From Marinospirillum alkaliphilum DSM 21637 (lineage in GTDB: Bacteria; Pseudomonadota; Gammaproteobacteria; Pseudomonadales; Halomonadaceae): a stretch of DNA of 64,000 bases. The notes under the pieces are model-generated. The model had not been told where the DNA came from. It searched no databases and saw only the letters and a list, made by a program, of their open reading frames with translations. The position numbers were made by a program, and so were the translations under genes. Below are positions 49,716-58,451 of this stretch, piece by piece; within the stretch, counting starts at the first letter, position 1; each line of letters opens with the position of its first letter. The stretch covers positions 248,001-312,000 of the forward strand of contig NZ_FPJW01000003.1 of the NCBI RefSeq assembly GCF_900119735.1, in the 5' to 3' direction.

Positions 49716-50771
49716 TCAGGCGGTTTCAGTTTTTTGTGCTGCCATTCTAACGGCAACGGCCAACTGCTGCAGGCTTTCTGCGGTTGCTTCCCAGCCCAGG
49801 CAGGGATCAGTCATGGATTGACCATACACCCCTTCATCAGCAGTCAGTGACTGCTGACCCGTGACCAGAAAACTTTCCAGCATCACACCCAGAATCGGGT
49901 GGCCCTGTTGCAATTGTTGCCCGATATCCGTCAGTACCTCGGCCTGGCGCTCAGCGACCTTGCCGCAGTTGGCATGGCTGGCATCAATCATCACACGGGG
50001 ATTCAGCCCGGCCAGTTGCAGCGCCTGACTGGCCGCCAGCAGATGTTCACTCTGGTAGTTGGGACCATCATGACCACCCCGCAGTACCAGATGCCCAAAG
50101 GGGTTACCGCTGACTTGTTGCTGAACCAGACGCCCCTGGTCATTAATGCGGGTCATGAATTGTGGCTGGCTGCTGGCTTTGATGGCGTTAACCGCCACAT
50201 CAATGCCGCCATCGGTGCCATTCTTGAATCCCAGTGCGCCGGGCAGGCATGCTGCCATTTCCCGATGGGTCTGGGATTCGGTGGTGCGGGCACCCAGAGC
50301 ATACCAGCTGACCAGGTCATCAAAGTAGGGTGCCAGATGAGGGTTCAGCGCTTCGGTGGCCACCGGTAAACCCAGCGCTGCAACATCCAGCATCAGGCGG
50401 CGTGACACTTCCAGCCCCAGATCCAGTTGTTGGCTGCCATCGCGCAGTGGGTCGTTAACCAGCCCTTTCCAGCCCAGGCAGGTGCGGGGTTTTTCAATGT
50501 AAACCCGCATCACCAGCAGCAGCTCCGGCAAGCGTTGCTGCAATTGCTGCAGGCGGCGGGCGTAATCCAGAGTGGAGCGGCTGTCATGGACGGAGCAGGG
50601 ACCAACCACCACCAGCAGGCGTTGGTTCTGGCCACTGACCACCTGCCGGATGGCCTGGCGCTGCTGGCTGATCTGCTGCTGCAGAGCTGGGGACACCGGC
50701 AGTAACTGGCGCAGGCTTGCCGGGCTGCTGAGCAGCTGTTCACCCGTGGTTTGTTGCATCATGCTGTTCAT
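49716..50771 (-). CDS. DAHP synthase (3-deoxy-7-phosphoheptulonate synthase), class I
   Basis: About 351 residues. First step of the shikimate pathway. LVVVGPCSVHDSRSTLDYARRL, MRVYIEKPRTCLGWKGLVNDP, ARTTESQTHREMAACLPGALGFKNGTDG, VLRGGHDGPNYQ and VMIDASHANCGK are diagnostic of the AroF/G/H family. Which aromatic amino acid inhibits it cannot be read directly. The start is ATG 50771, with AGGA 8 nt upstream; ATG 50786 is inside the attenuator end. A leader peptide rich in Phe, Tyr and Trp plus a terminator precede it, so transcription is probably controlled by attenuation. Confidence 0.92.
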   Translation of the reverse strand: MNSMMQQTTGEQLLSSPASLRQLLPVSPALQQQISQQRQAIRQVVSGQNQRLLVVVGPCSVHDSRSTLDYARRLQQLQQRLPELLLVMRVYIEKPRTCLGWKGLVNDPLRDGSQQLDLGLEVSRRLMLDVAALGLPVATEALNPHLAPYFDDLVSWYALGARTTESQTHREMAACLPGALGFKNGTDGGIDVAVNAIKASSQPQFMTRINDQGRLVQQQVSGNPFGHLVLRGGHDGPNYQSEHLLAASQALQLAGLNPRVMIDASHANCGKVAERQAEVLTDIGQQLQQGHPILGVMLESFLVTGQQSLTADEGVYGQSMTDPCLGWEATAESLQQLAVAVRMAAQKTETA

Positions 50772-50786
50772 CTGAAAATTCCTCAT

Positions 50787-50823
50787 AAAAAAACCCCGGT
50801 GTGGACTGCACCGGGGTTTTTTT
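50787..50823 (-). terminator. Attenuator terminator before the DAHP synthase gene
   Basis: On the minus strand AACCCCGGTG pairs with CACCGGGGTT (arms 50809-50819 and 50791-50801), followed by TTTTTTT, directly before the structural gene. A terminator in this place only makes sense as an attenuator. A palindromic GGGCGCCC (near 50842-50849) and CCTG...CAGG lie between it and the leader peptide and may supply the alternative pairing. Confidence 0.85.
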
Positions 50824-50860
50824 ATGCCTGGGCAGCCACAGGGCGCCCGAAAGACAGATT

Positions 50861-50956
50861 TCAGACGCGTGAGATCCTGCTAAACCAATAGCCATAAAAA
50901 AACACACCAGCTTGTGCCGGTAAGTTTTTCTGTGACTTGAGGTTGGACAGGTTCAT
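50861..50956 (-). CDS. Aromatic leader peptide of the DAHP synthase attenuator
   Basis: 31-residue peptide read on the minus strand. It starts MNLSNLKSQKNLPAQAGV and continues FFYGYWFSRISRV. Residues 19-25 are Phe-Phe-Tyr-Gly-Tyr-Trp-Phe, that is six of seven codons for aromatic amino acids. Ribosome stalling at these codons under aromatic shortage would free the downstream attenuator. AAAGG stands about 9 nt before the ATG. It ends 38 nt before the attenuator stem. The same frame is open further upstream, but that part overlaps the preceding gene and looks non-coding. Confidence 0.82.
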   Translation of the reverse strand: MNLSNLKSQKNLPAQAGVFFYGYWFSRISRV

Positions 50957-51011
50957 GCGTCTGGGCCTTTCAGCAGGCAATGGATTAAAAGTTGCTTCAA
51001 GAAAAACACAT

Positions 51012-51542
51012 TCACTCATTTTCTGCAAGTTTTTCTGCCATGCCCTGTACCGGGTAGAGGGTATAAATGCGAAAAAACTCCTCGCGGGAAAAGGTTTTGA
51101 CCAGGTTTTTGCTGTAGGCAATCTTGCGGTTACGCTGCAGGTCAAAACCCTTGTAACCCAGCAGTTGCAGGCAGTGGGCGCAGACTTCGCGCTGCTGTTC
51201 TTGTTGTGGACCCACTGGCAAGCCACCCGTGCGGCGAGTACTGATCCAGACTGTCTGACTGGCAGACCAGGCATCTGTCACCGGGCACTGGGCCAGATGA
51301 TAATCACCGGCATTTTCCAGGTAGACAACCAGTCGCGTGTTTTTAAGTCCCCAGGTGTGATCAGCAAAACGCTTCAGGCGCGCCAGTGGCAGTTGGCGAC
51401 CTTGCTGATCCAGCTCGGAGCGCTCTTTGCCGGTCAGGTGTTTTTCGGCGTTAAAAAGCTCAAAATGCCCGGTTTTGCGTGCACCCATTGCCAGCCTGAG
51501 TTCACGAAAGGGTTCAAATTCAGTGAAGTCGGGCAGTTGCAT
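51012..51542 (-). CDS. Third gene of the ZorAB-like operon, Cys-containing protein
   Basis: 176 residues. Not assigned to a family. The N-terminus (MQLPDFTEFEPFRELRLAMG) has no signal or membrane helix. The C-terminal third has VCAHCLQLLGYKGFDLQRNRK followed by FSREEFFRIYTLYP; a CxxC pair with LgYkGf and F..eeFF..Y suggests a small zinc-binding domain, but the other ligands are not obvious and I see no HNH or nuclease motif. Its start is 1 nt after the stop of the ZorB-like gene. It is not recognisable as ZorC, ZorD or ZorE. Confidence 0.6.
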   Translation of the reverse strand: MQLPDFTEFEPFRELRLAMGARKTGHFELFNAEKHLTGKERSELDQQGRQLPLARLKRFADHTWGLKNTRLVVYLENAGDYHLAQCPVTDAWSASQTVWISTRRTGGLPVGPQQEQQREVCAHCLQLLGYKGFDLQRNRKIAYSKNLVKTFSREEFFRIYTLYPVQGMAEKLAENE

Positions 51543-51543
51543 G

Positions 51544-52278
51544 CTAAGGGTCCTGCTGCAACGGGCGGCGCTGGTTTTCCAGAATGGCACGAATGCGGGA
51601 ATCAGCATCGGTGCGTACCCGGAACTCCACCCGGCGCGAAAGTTCGGCATTTTCGCTGCCATCCGGGTTGAGCACCGGATGGGATGAGGACAGGCCATTG
51701 GCGGTGAGATTACGTTTTAACCAGTCCTGCTCATGTGCCACGCTGGGCAGGGTGATCACATACTCCAGACCGGAGCGGGTGCGCTCCTGCGACAGGCGCA
51801 TGTTGTTGATATAGGCTTCGTTGGCATCTCTGGCATTGGTCCAGTCACTGGAGGTGTGGCCTTCAATGCGAACTTCTTCGATGTCATCCCGGTAGCGTTC
51901 AGAGGTGATCACCCGCACATAACGCGGGAAAAAGTCCGCCAGGATGGCTTCAAAGGCGGGGCGCAATCGTGCTGAACCCAGTTCAAACAGTACGCCACTG
52001 TCCTGAAAGGTGATGACCAGATCAGGCGTCAGCTGGGCACCCCAGCGCGGCAGGTCATCTTCAAACTCATCCAGCAGGTCCTGATACAGGGCTTCACGCA
52101 GGTCCAGGTAGATTTCGGCCACCTCGCGCATGCGCTCACTTTCCTTCTGTACGATGACCATGAAAATCACCGCCACCAGCAGGAATACCATCATCAGTCC
52201 GGCCATCAGGTCGCTGACGGAAATCCAGTGGGCACCTTCTTCACCGGCCAGGGTTTCTTCTTCCTGATTCTGCATCAT
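51544..52278 (-). CDS. ZorB/MotB-like protein with OmpA domain
   Basis: 244 residues. After a short acidic N-terminus there is one membrane helix, HWISVSDLMAGLMMVFLLVAVIFMVIV, in which D23 would be the ion-carrying aspartate. A helical linker leads to an OmpA-like peptidoglycan-binding domain (VLFELGSARLRPAFEAIL, VRIEGHTSSDW, LSQERTRSGLEYV, ELSRRVEFRVRT). The SDLMAGLMMVFLL motif is characteristic of ZorB in Zorya phage-defence systems. It forms an ion-driven motor unit with the ZorA-like protein. SD GGAGG lies inside the end of the upstream gene. Confidence 0.8.
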   Translation of the reverse strand: MMQNQEEETLAGEEGAHWISVSDLMAGLMMVFLLVAVIFMVIVQKESERMREVAEIYLDLREALYQDLLDEFEDDLPRWGAQLTPDLVITFQDSGVLFELGSARLRPAFEAILADFFPRYVRVITSERYRDDIEEVRIEGHTSSDWTNARDANEAYINNMRLSQERTRSGLEYVITLPSVAHEQDWLKRNLTANGLSSSHPVLNPDGSENAELSRRVEFRVRTDADSRIRAILENQRRPLQQDP

Positions 52279-52283
52279 GCGAC

Positions 52284-53561
52284 TCAGGTCCCTCCGGTTT
52301 TGCTGCTCTTGTCAGTTTTGTCCAGCTGTTCGGCCAGACGCACCAGCTCCCGCAGTTTGTCGGTCAGCGGAGTGTAATCACTGACAAATTTTTCGGACAG
52401 GGCGGCCAGCTGGCTGCCAAAGGTCTGCAGGGCGTGAGTCAGCTCATGTTCCATTGCGGCATCCAGACGGATCAACTGCTGTTCGGTACGATCCAGATTG
52501 CGTTCGGTCTGCTTTTGCTGGCGCAGCAGTTGTTCATCCAGGCGTTTACCCAGCACGTCATTGAGGTTTTCAACACTGTCGGCCACCCGTTTTGCTGAGC
52601 TGTCCATCAGGCGCTGCATCTGCACATGCTGGCGTTCCAGTTGCCCGGCCAGGCCATCGGTGAGGGTGTGAATGCGCTCTTCCAGTTTGGGCAGGCCACC
52701 CCCGGCCTTGTTGACCAGATTGGCCAGCGAGTCCAGGTATTTGCCGAGGGATTCTGACTGCTGCTGCAGGCCGCCCATCACACTGCCGAGGGTTTCCGCC
52801 ACCTCGTTAAAGGCCTGGGTGTGTTCCACCATGGTTTTGTAGGCTTCGGTTGCCTTGTCCAGCACCTGACCATTGGCACGTTGTTCGTTCAGCAGGGCTT
52901 CCAGCTCTTCCTTGTAGTTCTCCTGCCACTGCAGCATCTGGCCCACGGCATCATTCAACTGGCGGAAGTTGTCGCCATACTGGGTGCCGATCTGCTGGTT
53001 AAAGTCAGCCAGCAGTGTTTCCAGGGCACTGATCAGTGCTTTGGAGTTGGCATCAGCCATCTTCTGCTGGTAATCACCGATGCCTTCCCCCAGCTTTTTC
53101 AGGCTGGCTTCCAGGCGTTGTTCATTGGTTTTCAGGTATTCATCTATGCGGGTGAGGCCGGAGTTTTTCAGCAGCAGGCGGATGTCGCCCAGTAGTGTGG
53201 CCAGATCATCCATGGTGGCACCGGTGACCTGTACCGATCCATCCATGCCACGGACATGGTTCAGCACATGGCGCATCTTGATGGTCATGGCACCGAGCAG
53301 TCCGGCGATAGAAGACCAGAAAGCCGTTTTTAAACCTTCAATCAGTTGCGGAACACTGGCTTCCACATCAGCAGCATCAAACTCCATCAGACCCAGCGCC
53401 ACACCAAAAAAGGTGCCGAAGATGCCCACGCTGGTGAGGATAGAGGGTGCGGCATTCACGGTGCGCAGGGAGTAAACCGGACCATGGAAATACACCGTCA
53501 TTGCGGCGATCAGGATGATGAAGAACAGTGTCAGGGGTGAAAAGGCACTCAGCAGATCCAT
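52284..53561 (-). CDS. ZorA/MotA-TolQ-ExbB-like motor protein with long coiled-coil tail
   Basis: 425 residues. Three membrane helices (LTLFFIILIAAMTVYF; PSILTSVGIFGTFFGVALGLMEF; LIEGLKTAFWSSIAGLLGAM) precede about 320 residues of almost continuous coiled coil (SLKKLGEGIGDYQQK, LNEQRANGQVLDKATEA and so on). This matches the MotA/TolQ/ExbB superfamily with a ZorA-type cytoplasmic tail and differs from flagellar MotA (four helices, no tail). In Zorya the tail is thought to transmit ion-driven rotation to an effector. Alternatives are an uncharacterised housekeeping motor. It heads a three-gene operon with 5-nt and 1-nt gaps. Confidence 0.8.
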   Translation of the reverse strand: MDLLSAFSPLTLFFIILIAAMTVYFHGPVYSLRTVNAAPSILTSVGIFGTFFGVALGLMEFDAADVEASVPQLIEGLKTAFWSSIAGLLGAMTIKMRHVLNHVRGMDGSVQVTGATMDDLATLLGDIRLLLKNSGLTRIDEYLKTNEQRLEASLKKLGEGIGDYQQKMADANSKALISALETLLADFNQQIGTQYGDNFRQLNDAVGQMLQWQENYKEELEALLNEQRANGQVLDKATEAYKTMVEHTQAFNEVAETLGSVMGGLQQQSESLGKYLDSLANLVNKAGGGLPKLEERIHTLTDGLAGQLERQHVQMQRLMDSSAKRVADSVENLNDVLGKRLDEQLLRQQKQTERNLDRTEQQLIRLDAAMEHELTHALQTFGSQLAALSEKFVSDYTPLTDKLRELVRLAEQLDKTDKSSKTGGT

Positions 53562-53682
53562 AGGTGTTTTCTGTTCCGGTATTTGATCGTTTTGCCCCGG
53601 TGGACGGTCAGGGATGAAGTTTACCTGTTTGCGGCCCTGATCCGCTACAATAGGGCATCGATTACGTCAGAAGGTGTATTTT

Positions 53683-54552
53683 GTGAACAAAGCCCGACTT
53701 TTTGCCTGGAGCCAGTACCTGCTGCCCCACCACCTCTTGTCCCGCCTGACCGGTGCCCTGGCTGAATGCCGCATCGGCTGGATCAAGAACCTGTTGATTC
53801 GCAAGTTTGTCCAGCGTTTTCAGGTGGACATGAGTGAAGCCTTGCAGGAAGACCTGACTGCTTATGCCAACTTCAATGACTTCTTCACGCGTGAACTGAA
53901 ACCGGGCATGCGGGAGATAGTCGCAGACCCCTTGCAGCTGGCCAGTCCGGCTGACGGTGCCATCAGCGAGCTGGGTGTGCTGGAGCATGGTCAGTTGCTG
54001 CAGGCCAAAGGCATCCGTTACAGCCTGACTCGCTTGCTGGGTGGTGATGTGGAACGGGCCAAACCCTTTATGGGCGGCAGTTTTGCCACCATCTACCTGT
54101 CACCCAGAGACTACCACCGGGTGCACATGCCACTGGATGGTCGTCTGCTGGAGACAATTTATGTACCGGGCCGCTTGTTTTCAGTGAATCAGGCCACGGC
54201 AGATAACGTCCCGGGTCTGTTTGCCCGCAATGAAAGGCTGGTGGCGTTTTTTGAAACCCCGGCAGGCCCGATGGCGCTGATCCTGGTGGGTGCCATGATT
54301 GTGGCGGGTATTGAAACCGTATGGGATGGCCAGGTGGCACCGCCTGCTCGCAAGGTCACCGTAAAGGATTTTTCTGATCCTCAGCCGGTGGTGCTGGAAA
54401 AGGGTGAAGAAATGGGGCGCTTCAAGCTGGGTTCAACCGCCATTATGGTGTTTGGACCGGAGGCCGTGCAGTGGCGTGAAGACCTGCAAAACGGCACCCC
54501 GGTGCGTTTAGGTGAAGCCCTGGCAACACTTGCTGCTACAGGCGGAAAATGA
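53683..54552 (+). CDS. psd: Phosphatidylserine decarboxylase
   Basis: 289 residues. Makes phosphatidylethanolamine at the inner membrane. The autocleavage site giving the pyruvoyl group is LGST in FKLGSTAIMVFG; DYHRVHMPLDG and FNDFFTRELKPG are typical. GTG 53683 has AAGG 8 nt upstream and gives the usual N-terminus; GTG 53674 is also in frame. The 3' end overlaps the convergent MipA-like gene by 17 bp. Confidence 0.96.
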   Translation: MNKARLFAWSQYLLPHHLLSRLTGALAECRIGWIKNLLIRKFVQRFQVDMSEALQEDLTAYANFNDFFTRELKPGMREIVADPLQLASPADGAISELGVLEHGQLLQAKGIRYSLTRLLGGDVERAKPFMGGSFATIYLSPRDYHRVHMPLDGRLLETIYVPGRLFSVNQATADNVPGLFARNERLVAFFETPAGPMALILVGAMIVAGIETVWDGQVAPPARKVTVKDFSDPQPVVLEKGEEMGRFKLGSTAIMVFGPEAVQWREDLQNGTPVRLGEALATLAATGGK

Positions 54553-55303
54553 TTGCACCGAATACACCGCTGATCTGATCCCGTGCCACCAGCGGGCTGT
54601 CACTGACACTGTCCGGCAGCCAGCGGGTGCGGGTTGATAACAACAGGGACGTTGTGGTGTTGAGCTGGTAAGCAAGGGTGACACCAACAGTGTATTGAAT
54701 GCCGGCATCCACCTGATAGGCGGTGCGCTCAGGGGTCAGACCTGTGTGTACTTCGCTGTCACGCACACCATAATAATAATCCAGCAGGTCAGCACTCATC
54801 CAACTGATGCCAGCATTGGGTGTCAGGCTGAGTTCACGACTGATGGGGATGCGGTAGGCATAACCGGCACTGACTTCCTGGCCTTCATGTTTGCCCAGCA
54901 GGTCGGTCACCGCCTTGAGTGAGTACTGGTGCATGCCTTCACGCCAGACCAGACCCAGACCACCATCCAGTGACCAGCCGCGCGTGGCCATCCCCTGCAG
55001 ATAAAGGGAGTCACTGCTGCGGTACCCCTCCAGACGACCGCTGACCAGGGCGCTGAGTGTCAGATTGCTGCGACGGTCGCCGGTTTGCCACAGGTAATAA
55101 CCAGCCTCAATGCCACGAAAATAACCCTTCTCCCCTTCATAACTGATAAAGGCGGGAATGGTGTTGGGATTGCCGCTGACACCGCGATAGGGGCTTTGGC
55201 CTTGTGAAAAGCCGATGCCGGCACCAACACTGGTTTGTGCACTGGCATTGCCGCACAGGGCAAGCAGCAATAACCCGGACAGCCCTGTTAAGGTCAGGCG
55301 CAT
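54536..55303 (-). CDS. MipA/OmpV family outer-membrane protein
   Basis: 255 residues. Signal peptide MRLTLTGLSGLLLLALCGNASA, then a barrel. SVGAGIGFSQGQSPYRGV, PAFISYEGEKGYFRGIEAGYYLW, YRIPISRELSLTPNAGISWMSADLLDYYYGV and TAYQVDAGIQYTVGVTLAY match the MipA/OmpV pattern. It ends in AIIFRL. MipA scaffolds murein enzymes in E. coli and OmpV is a porin; the role here is open. Confidence 0.86.
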   Translation of the reverse strand: MRLTLTGLSGLLLLALCGNASAQTSVGAGIGFSQGQSPYRGVSGNPNTIPAFISYEGEKGYFRGIEAGYYLWQTGDRRSNLTLSALVSGRLEGYRSSDSLYLQGMATRGWSLDGGLGLVWREGMHQYSLKAVTDLLGKHEGQEVSAGYAYRIPISRELSLTPNAGISWMSADLLDYYYGVRDSEVHTGLTPERTAYQVDAGIQYTVGVTLAYQLNTTTSLLLSTRTRWLPDSVSDSPLVARDQISGVFGAIIFRL

Positions 55304-55389
55304 GTTTACCTCTTGTTCATTGATGATGGTTAATCTTCTGGAAGTGAATCAGCTAGAATGCAACAGATTGAATCTTCTGGAAAGGCGTG

Positions 55390-56052
55390 ATGCGTAAACT
55401 GATCAACCGGCTGGTGATGGGATGGTGGTATCTGGTGTTGCTGGTGGCTTTGTCACTGGTGTTGTTACTGGCTGCCAACAGCTGGTTTGTCGGCAAAACC
55501 GCTGACCGGGCCATGAAGCCGGAAAAAGGCTGCGATAACCTGCATGAAGTGGTGCTGGTGTTCGGTACCAGTCAGTTTCTGCGTTCCGGCAGGCCCAATC
55601 CTCACTATTACGGTCGCATTGATCTGGCCGCAGCCCTCTATCATCAAGGAAAAGTTCGCCATCTGCTGCTTTCCGGTGACAACCGTACCCGTTATTACAA
55701 TGAGCCGGGGCGCATGCAGCAGGACCTGTTGGCACGAGGTGTGCCGGAAGAAGCCATGACCCTGGACCATGCCGGGTTCAGCACCTTTGATAGCCTTAAA
55801 CGCAGCCGCGATATTTTTGAGCTGCATCAGATCACCCTGATTACCCAGGGCTGGCATTTACCGCGTGCGCTGTTCATTGCCGACCATCTGGGGCTGGATA
55901 CCCTCGGCTGTGCTGCCGGTGGCCCGGAGTGGAATGCCATGAAGCGCTTGTGGTTAAGGGAAGTGGCGGCGCGGCTGCGTACTTTGGGTGACCTTTATAT
56001 CTGGAAGCGCGAGCCGCGACTGCTGGGTGATCCGGAGCCGATCACCTTATAG
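55390..56052 (+). CDS. SanA/YdcF-type DUF218 membrane protein
   Basis: 220 residues. One N-terminal membrane helix (GWWYLVLLVALSLVLLLAANSWFVG), then a DUF218 domain: VVLVFGTSQFLRSGRPNPHYYGRIDLAAALYHQGKVRHLLLSGDN, DHAGFSTFDSLKRSRDIF and ITLITQGWHLPRALFIADHLGL. This is closest to SanA (vancomycin/envelope permeability in E. coli). ATG 55390 has GGAAAGG upstream. Confidence 0.86.
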   Translation: MRKLINRLVMGWWYLVLLVALSLVLLLAANSWFVGKTADRAMKPEKGCDNLHEVVLVFGTSQFLRSGRPNPHYYGRIDLAAALYHQGKVRHLLLSGDNRTRYYNEPGRMQQDLLARGVPEEAMTLDHAGFSTFDSLKRSRDIFELHQITLITQGWHLPRALFIADHLGLDTLGCAAGGPEWNAMKRLWLREVAARLRTLGDLYIWKREPRLLGDPEPITL

Positions 56053-56056
56053 GGTG

Positions 56057-56488
56057 TTAATGCTGGAACCAGACTTCTGCGGCTGCCAGATGCCCGTCCA
56101 GTTCCTGCAACAGTGTTTTCAGCGTGGGTCCCAGACTGCCAGCATCCTGATGCAGCTCCAGTACAGCGCGCTGCAGTTCCCGCTCATGATCCTGCAGTAA
56201 ATCCAGTGCCACAGTCGCTGGTTCCTGCCACAAGCTGCGGAACTGCTCCAGCAGGTGAGTCAGTCCTTCAATTTCCTGGTCAGCCACCCGCGGCCGCAAC
56301 TGCAATTCATTCATGCCCGCCTTGCGCAAACCCTCCAGCAGTTCTCGGCGCTGTTGCATCATGCTGTCCAGCTGGACGCGGCGACTGGTTTCCGGTAGTC
56401 GCTCACGCATGTCTTCATAAAGATCCAGACTTTCATCCAGCAATTCCAGCACCGTGTTCAGGTGAGCCTGGGTGGTGTTCAGTAACAT
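56057..56488 (-). CDS. Hypothetical four-helix protein
   Basis: 143 residues. Not firmly recognised. It is entirely helical with heptad patterns (HLNTVLELLDESLDLYEDMRERL, TLKTLLQELDGHLAAAEVWFQH). The ending and spacing resemble ferritin-like four-helix bundles of the DUF2383/PA2169 type, but metal ligands are not clear. It has a normal ribosome site (GGAGAAAAG) before its ATG and is convergent with the SanA-like gene by 4 bp. Confidence 0.62.
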   Translation of the reverse strand: MLLNTTQAHLNTVLELLDESLDLYEDMRERLPETSRRVQLDSMMQQRRELLEGLRKAGMNELQLRPRVADQEIEGLTHLLEQFRSLWQEPATVALDLLQDHERELQRAVLELHQDAGSLGPTLKTLLQELDGHLAAAEVWFQH

Positions 56489-56666
56489 AACTTTTCTCCA
56501 TTCATGCTACAGATATAACAAAGCTTCAATTGGAAGTATACGGTTGCTGAGCATGCTTGCTTGCAATATTTGCTGACTTAAAACCTTGCCTTTGATTCTG
56601 GACGTGAGCCAGATACTTACCTACATTTAACAACAAATAACCGATGGATGGGTTCAGGATGACGCC

Positions 56667-58451
56667 ATGAGCTTTTACACCTGCAGTCCGGAAGCAACGG
56701 GCGCCGACAAAGATCTGGTCCGGTTCGTGGAAGAGCGAGGGCCGCAGCCACTGCGGCCCGATCTTTCTGCGCAAAGTTTCAAGGTATTGGTAGTGGATGA
56801 TGATGAAGATGTGCATCTGACCACCCGCCTTGCGCTCAAAGATCTGGATTTTTCTGGCCAGCAGGTCAGCTTTCTTCATGCCTACTCATCCGGCCAGGCC
56901 TTTGCCATGCTGCAGGCTCACCCGGATACTGCCGTTGTGCTTCTGGATGTGGTGATGGAATCCGAGCAGGCCGGGCTGCAACTGGTGCAACGCATCCGTG
57001 ATGAACTGGGGTTGCTGAGCCTGCGCATTATCCTGCGGACTGGACAACCCGGTTATGCCCCACAGCTGGATACCATTGCCCGTTATGATATCAATGATTA
57101 TAAAACCAAGGGCGAGCTGACCCGCGAAAAACTCTTTACGGTGCTGATGACGGCGCTACGCAGTTACAATCTGCTTGAACAGTTACAGCAACTGGCTTAC
57201 CGGGATGGATTGACGGGTTTGCTGAATCGTAACGGCCTGCTGCGTGATTTGGAGCACCACAGCTGCAGTAACTGTGAAAGCCGTGGTCAGCCCCTGCAAC
57301 TGGCGCTGCTGGATATTGATCAATTCTCCATGCTGAATGACACCTTTGGCGCTGAGGTGGGTGATCAGCTATTAAAAACCTTTGCACTGCGCCTGCAGCA
57401 GCCTGGCTGCCTGGCTGCAGCCCGTCTGGGATCTGATCATTTTGCCGTACTCCTGAGCGACCATGCTGACCGATTGCTGGCGGCACCAGCCTTGACGGCT
57501 CCACTGTTATTGAAAGGCATCGAGTATGGATTCAGCTTCTGTACTGGTGTGGCCACCTGCTCACCGGGGCTGAGTGCTGCCGAGCTGATGGGTTATGCCA
57601 GTGTGGCGTTGAAGCGTGCCAAGCGTCAGGGTCAGGGTCAGCGAGTGATATTCACTCAGCAGTTGGTGCAGGACATGCGGCATCATGCACGATTGCTGCG
57701 AGACCTGAAGCAGGATCTGGACAGTGAAGGTCTGTTTCTGGAATACCAGCCCCAGATCGACCTGCGCACTGGCAAGTTGCTGGGTGTGGAGGCGCTGGTG
57801 CGTTGGCAACAGCGCAATGGTCAACGGGTGCCGCCGGATCAGTTCATCGGCCTGGCGGAACAATCCGGACTGATCATTCGTCTGGGTGACTGGGTATTGC
57901 GACAGGCATTAAAAGATCTGCAATCCCTGTTACAGCGAGTACCGGGAATTCGCATGGCAGTGAATGTGTCAGCGGTACAGTTCAATCAGCAGGACTTTGA
58001 ACAGAAGGTGGAGCACTGCCTGTTGCAGCAAGGATTGCAGGGCAGTTATCTGGATCTGGAAATTACCGAGTCCGTGGGTATTCTGGGATCGGATGCTGTC
58101 GAAACCAAGTTTCACAAACTCAAGGATCTGGGCATCACCCTTTCGATTGATGATTTTGGCACCGGCTTTTCTTCCCTTTCCTATCTGGAACGACTCAGTG
58201 CCGATCGCCTGAAAATTGACCGGAGTTTTGTGGCCAAACTGGATGCTTCAGCCTCTGGTCAGCGCATTGCCCAGATGATTATTGGCCTGGGTCAGCGGTT
58301 GAACCTGCAAGTGCTGGCGGAAGGCATAGAAACCGAATCCCAGCTGGAGCAACTGAAGGTGATGGGATGCCATGAAGGTCAGGGATACCTGATTGCCCGT
58401 CCCATGTGTCTGAACGAACTGGAAGGATGGATTGATGCATGGCGTCAATGA
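56667..58451 (+). CDS. Receiver-GGDEF-EAL protein (c-di-GMP phosphodiesterase-type)
   Basis: 594 residues. Receiver domain (about 38-165): VLVVDDDEDVH, phospho-acceptor D94 in VVLLDVVME, and RIILRTGQPGYAP...YDINDYKTKGELT, a pattern of DUF3369-type regulators. A GGDEF domain follows (about 177-320), whose signature is degraded to GSDHF, so cyclase activity is unlikely. The EAL domain (about 335-590) has GVEALVRW, NVSAVQF, LEITES, DDFGTGFSSLSYL and AEGIET, so phosphodiesterase activity is likely intact. It overlaps the histidine kinase gene by 13 bp, indicating a dedicated two-component pair. Confidence 0.92.
   Translation: MSFYTCSPEATGADKDLVRFVEERGPQPLRPDLSAQSFKVLVVDDDEDVHLTTRLALKDLDFSGQQVSFLHAYSSGQAFAMLQAHPDTAVVLLDVVMESEQAGLQLVQRIRDELGLLSLRIILRTGQPGYAPQLDTIARYDINDYKTKGELTREKLFTVLMTALRSYNLLEQLQQLAYRDGLTGLLNRNGLLRDLEHHSCSNCESRGQPLQLALLDIDQFSMLNDTFGAEVGDQLLKTFALRLQQPGCLAAARLGSDHFAVLLSDHADRLLAAPALTAPLLLKGIEYGFSFCTGVATCSPGLSAAELMGYASVALKRAKRQGQGQRVIFTQQLVQDMRHHARLLRDLKQDLDSEGLFLEYQPQIDLRTGKLLGVEALVRWQQRNGQRVPPDQFIGLAEQSGLIIRLGDWVLRQALKDLQSLLQRVPGIRMAVNVSAVQFNQQDFEQKVEHCLLQQGLQGSYLDLEITESVGILGSDAVETKFHKLKDLGITLSIDDFGTGFSSLSYLERLSADRLKIDRSFVAKLDASASGQRIAQMIIGLGQRLNLQVLAEGIETESQLEQLKVMGCHEGQGYLIARPMCLNELEGWIDAWRQ

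Noticed and set aside
52284-53561. Interpretation as flagellar motA
   Set aside because: Three rather than four membrane helices, a tail of about 320 coiled-coil residues, and the ZorB-type partner motif do not fit MotA, although psd is near motAB in Pseudomonas.
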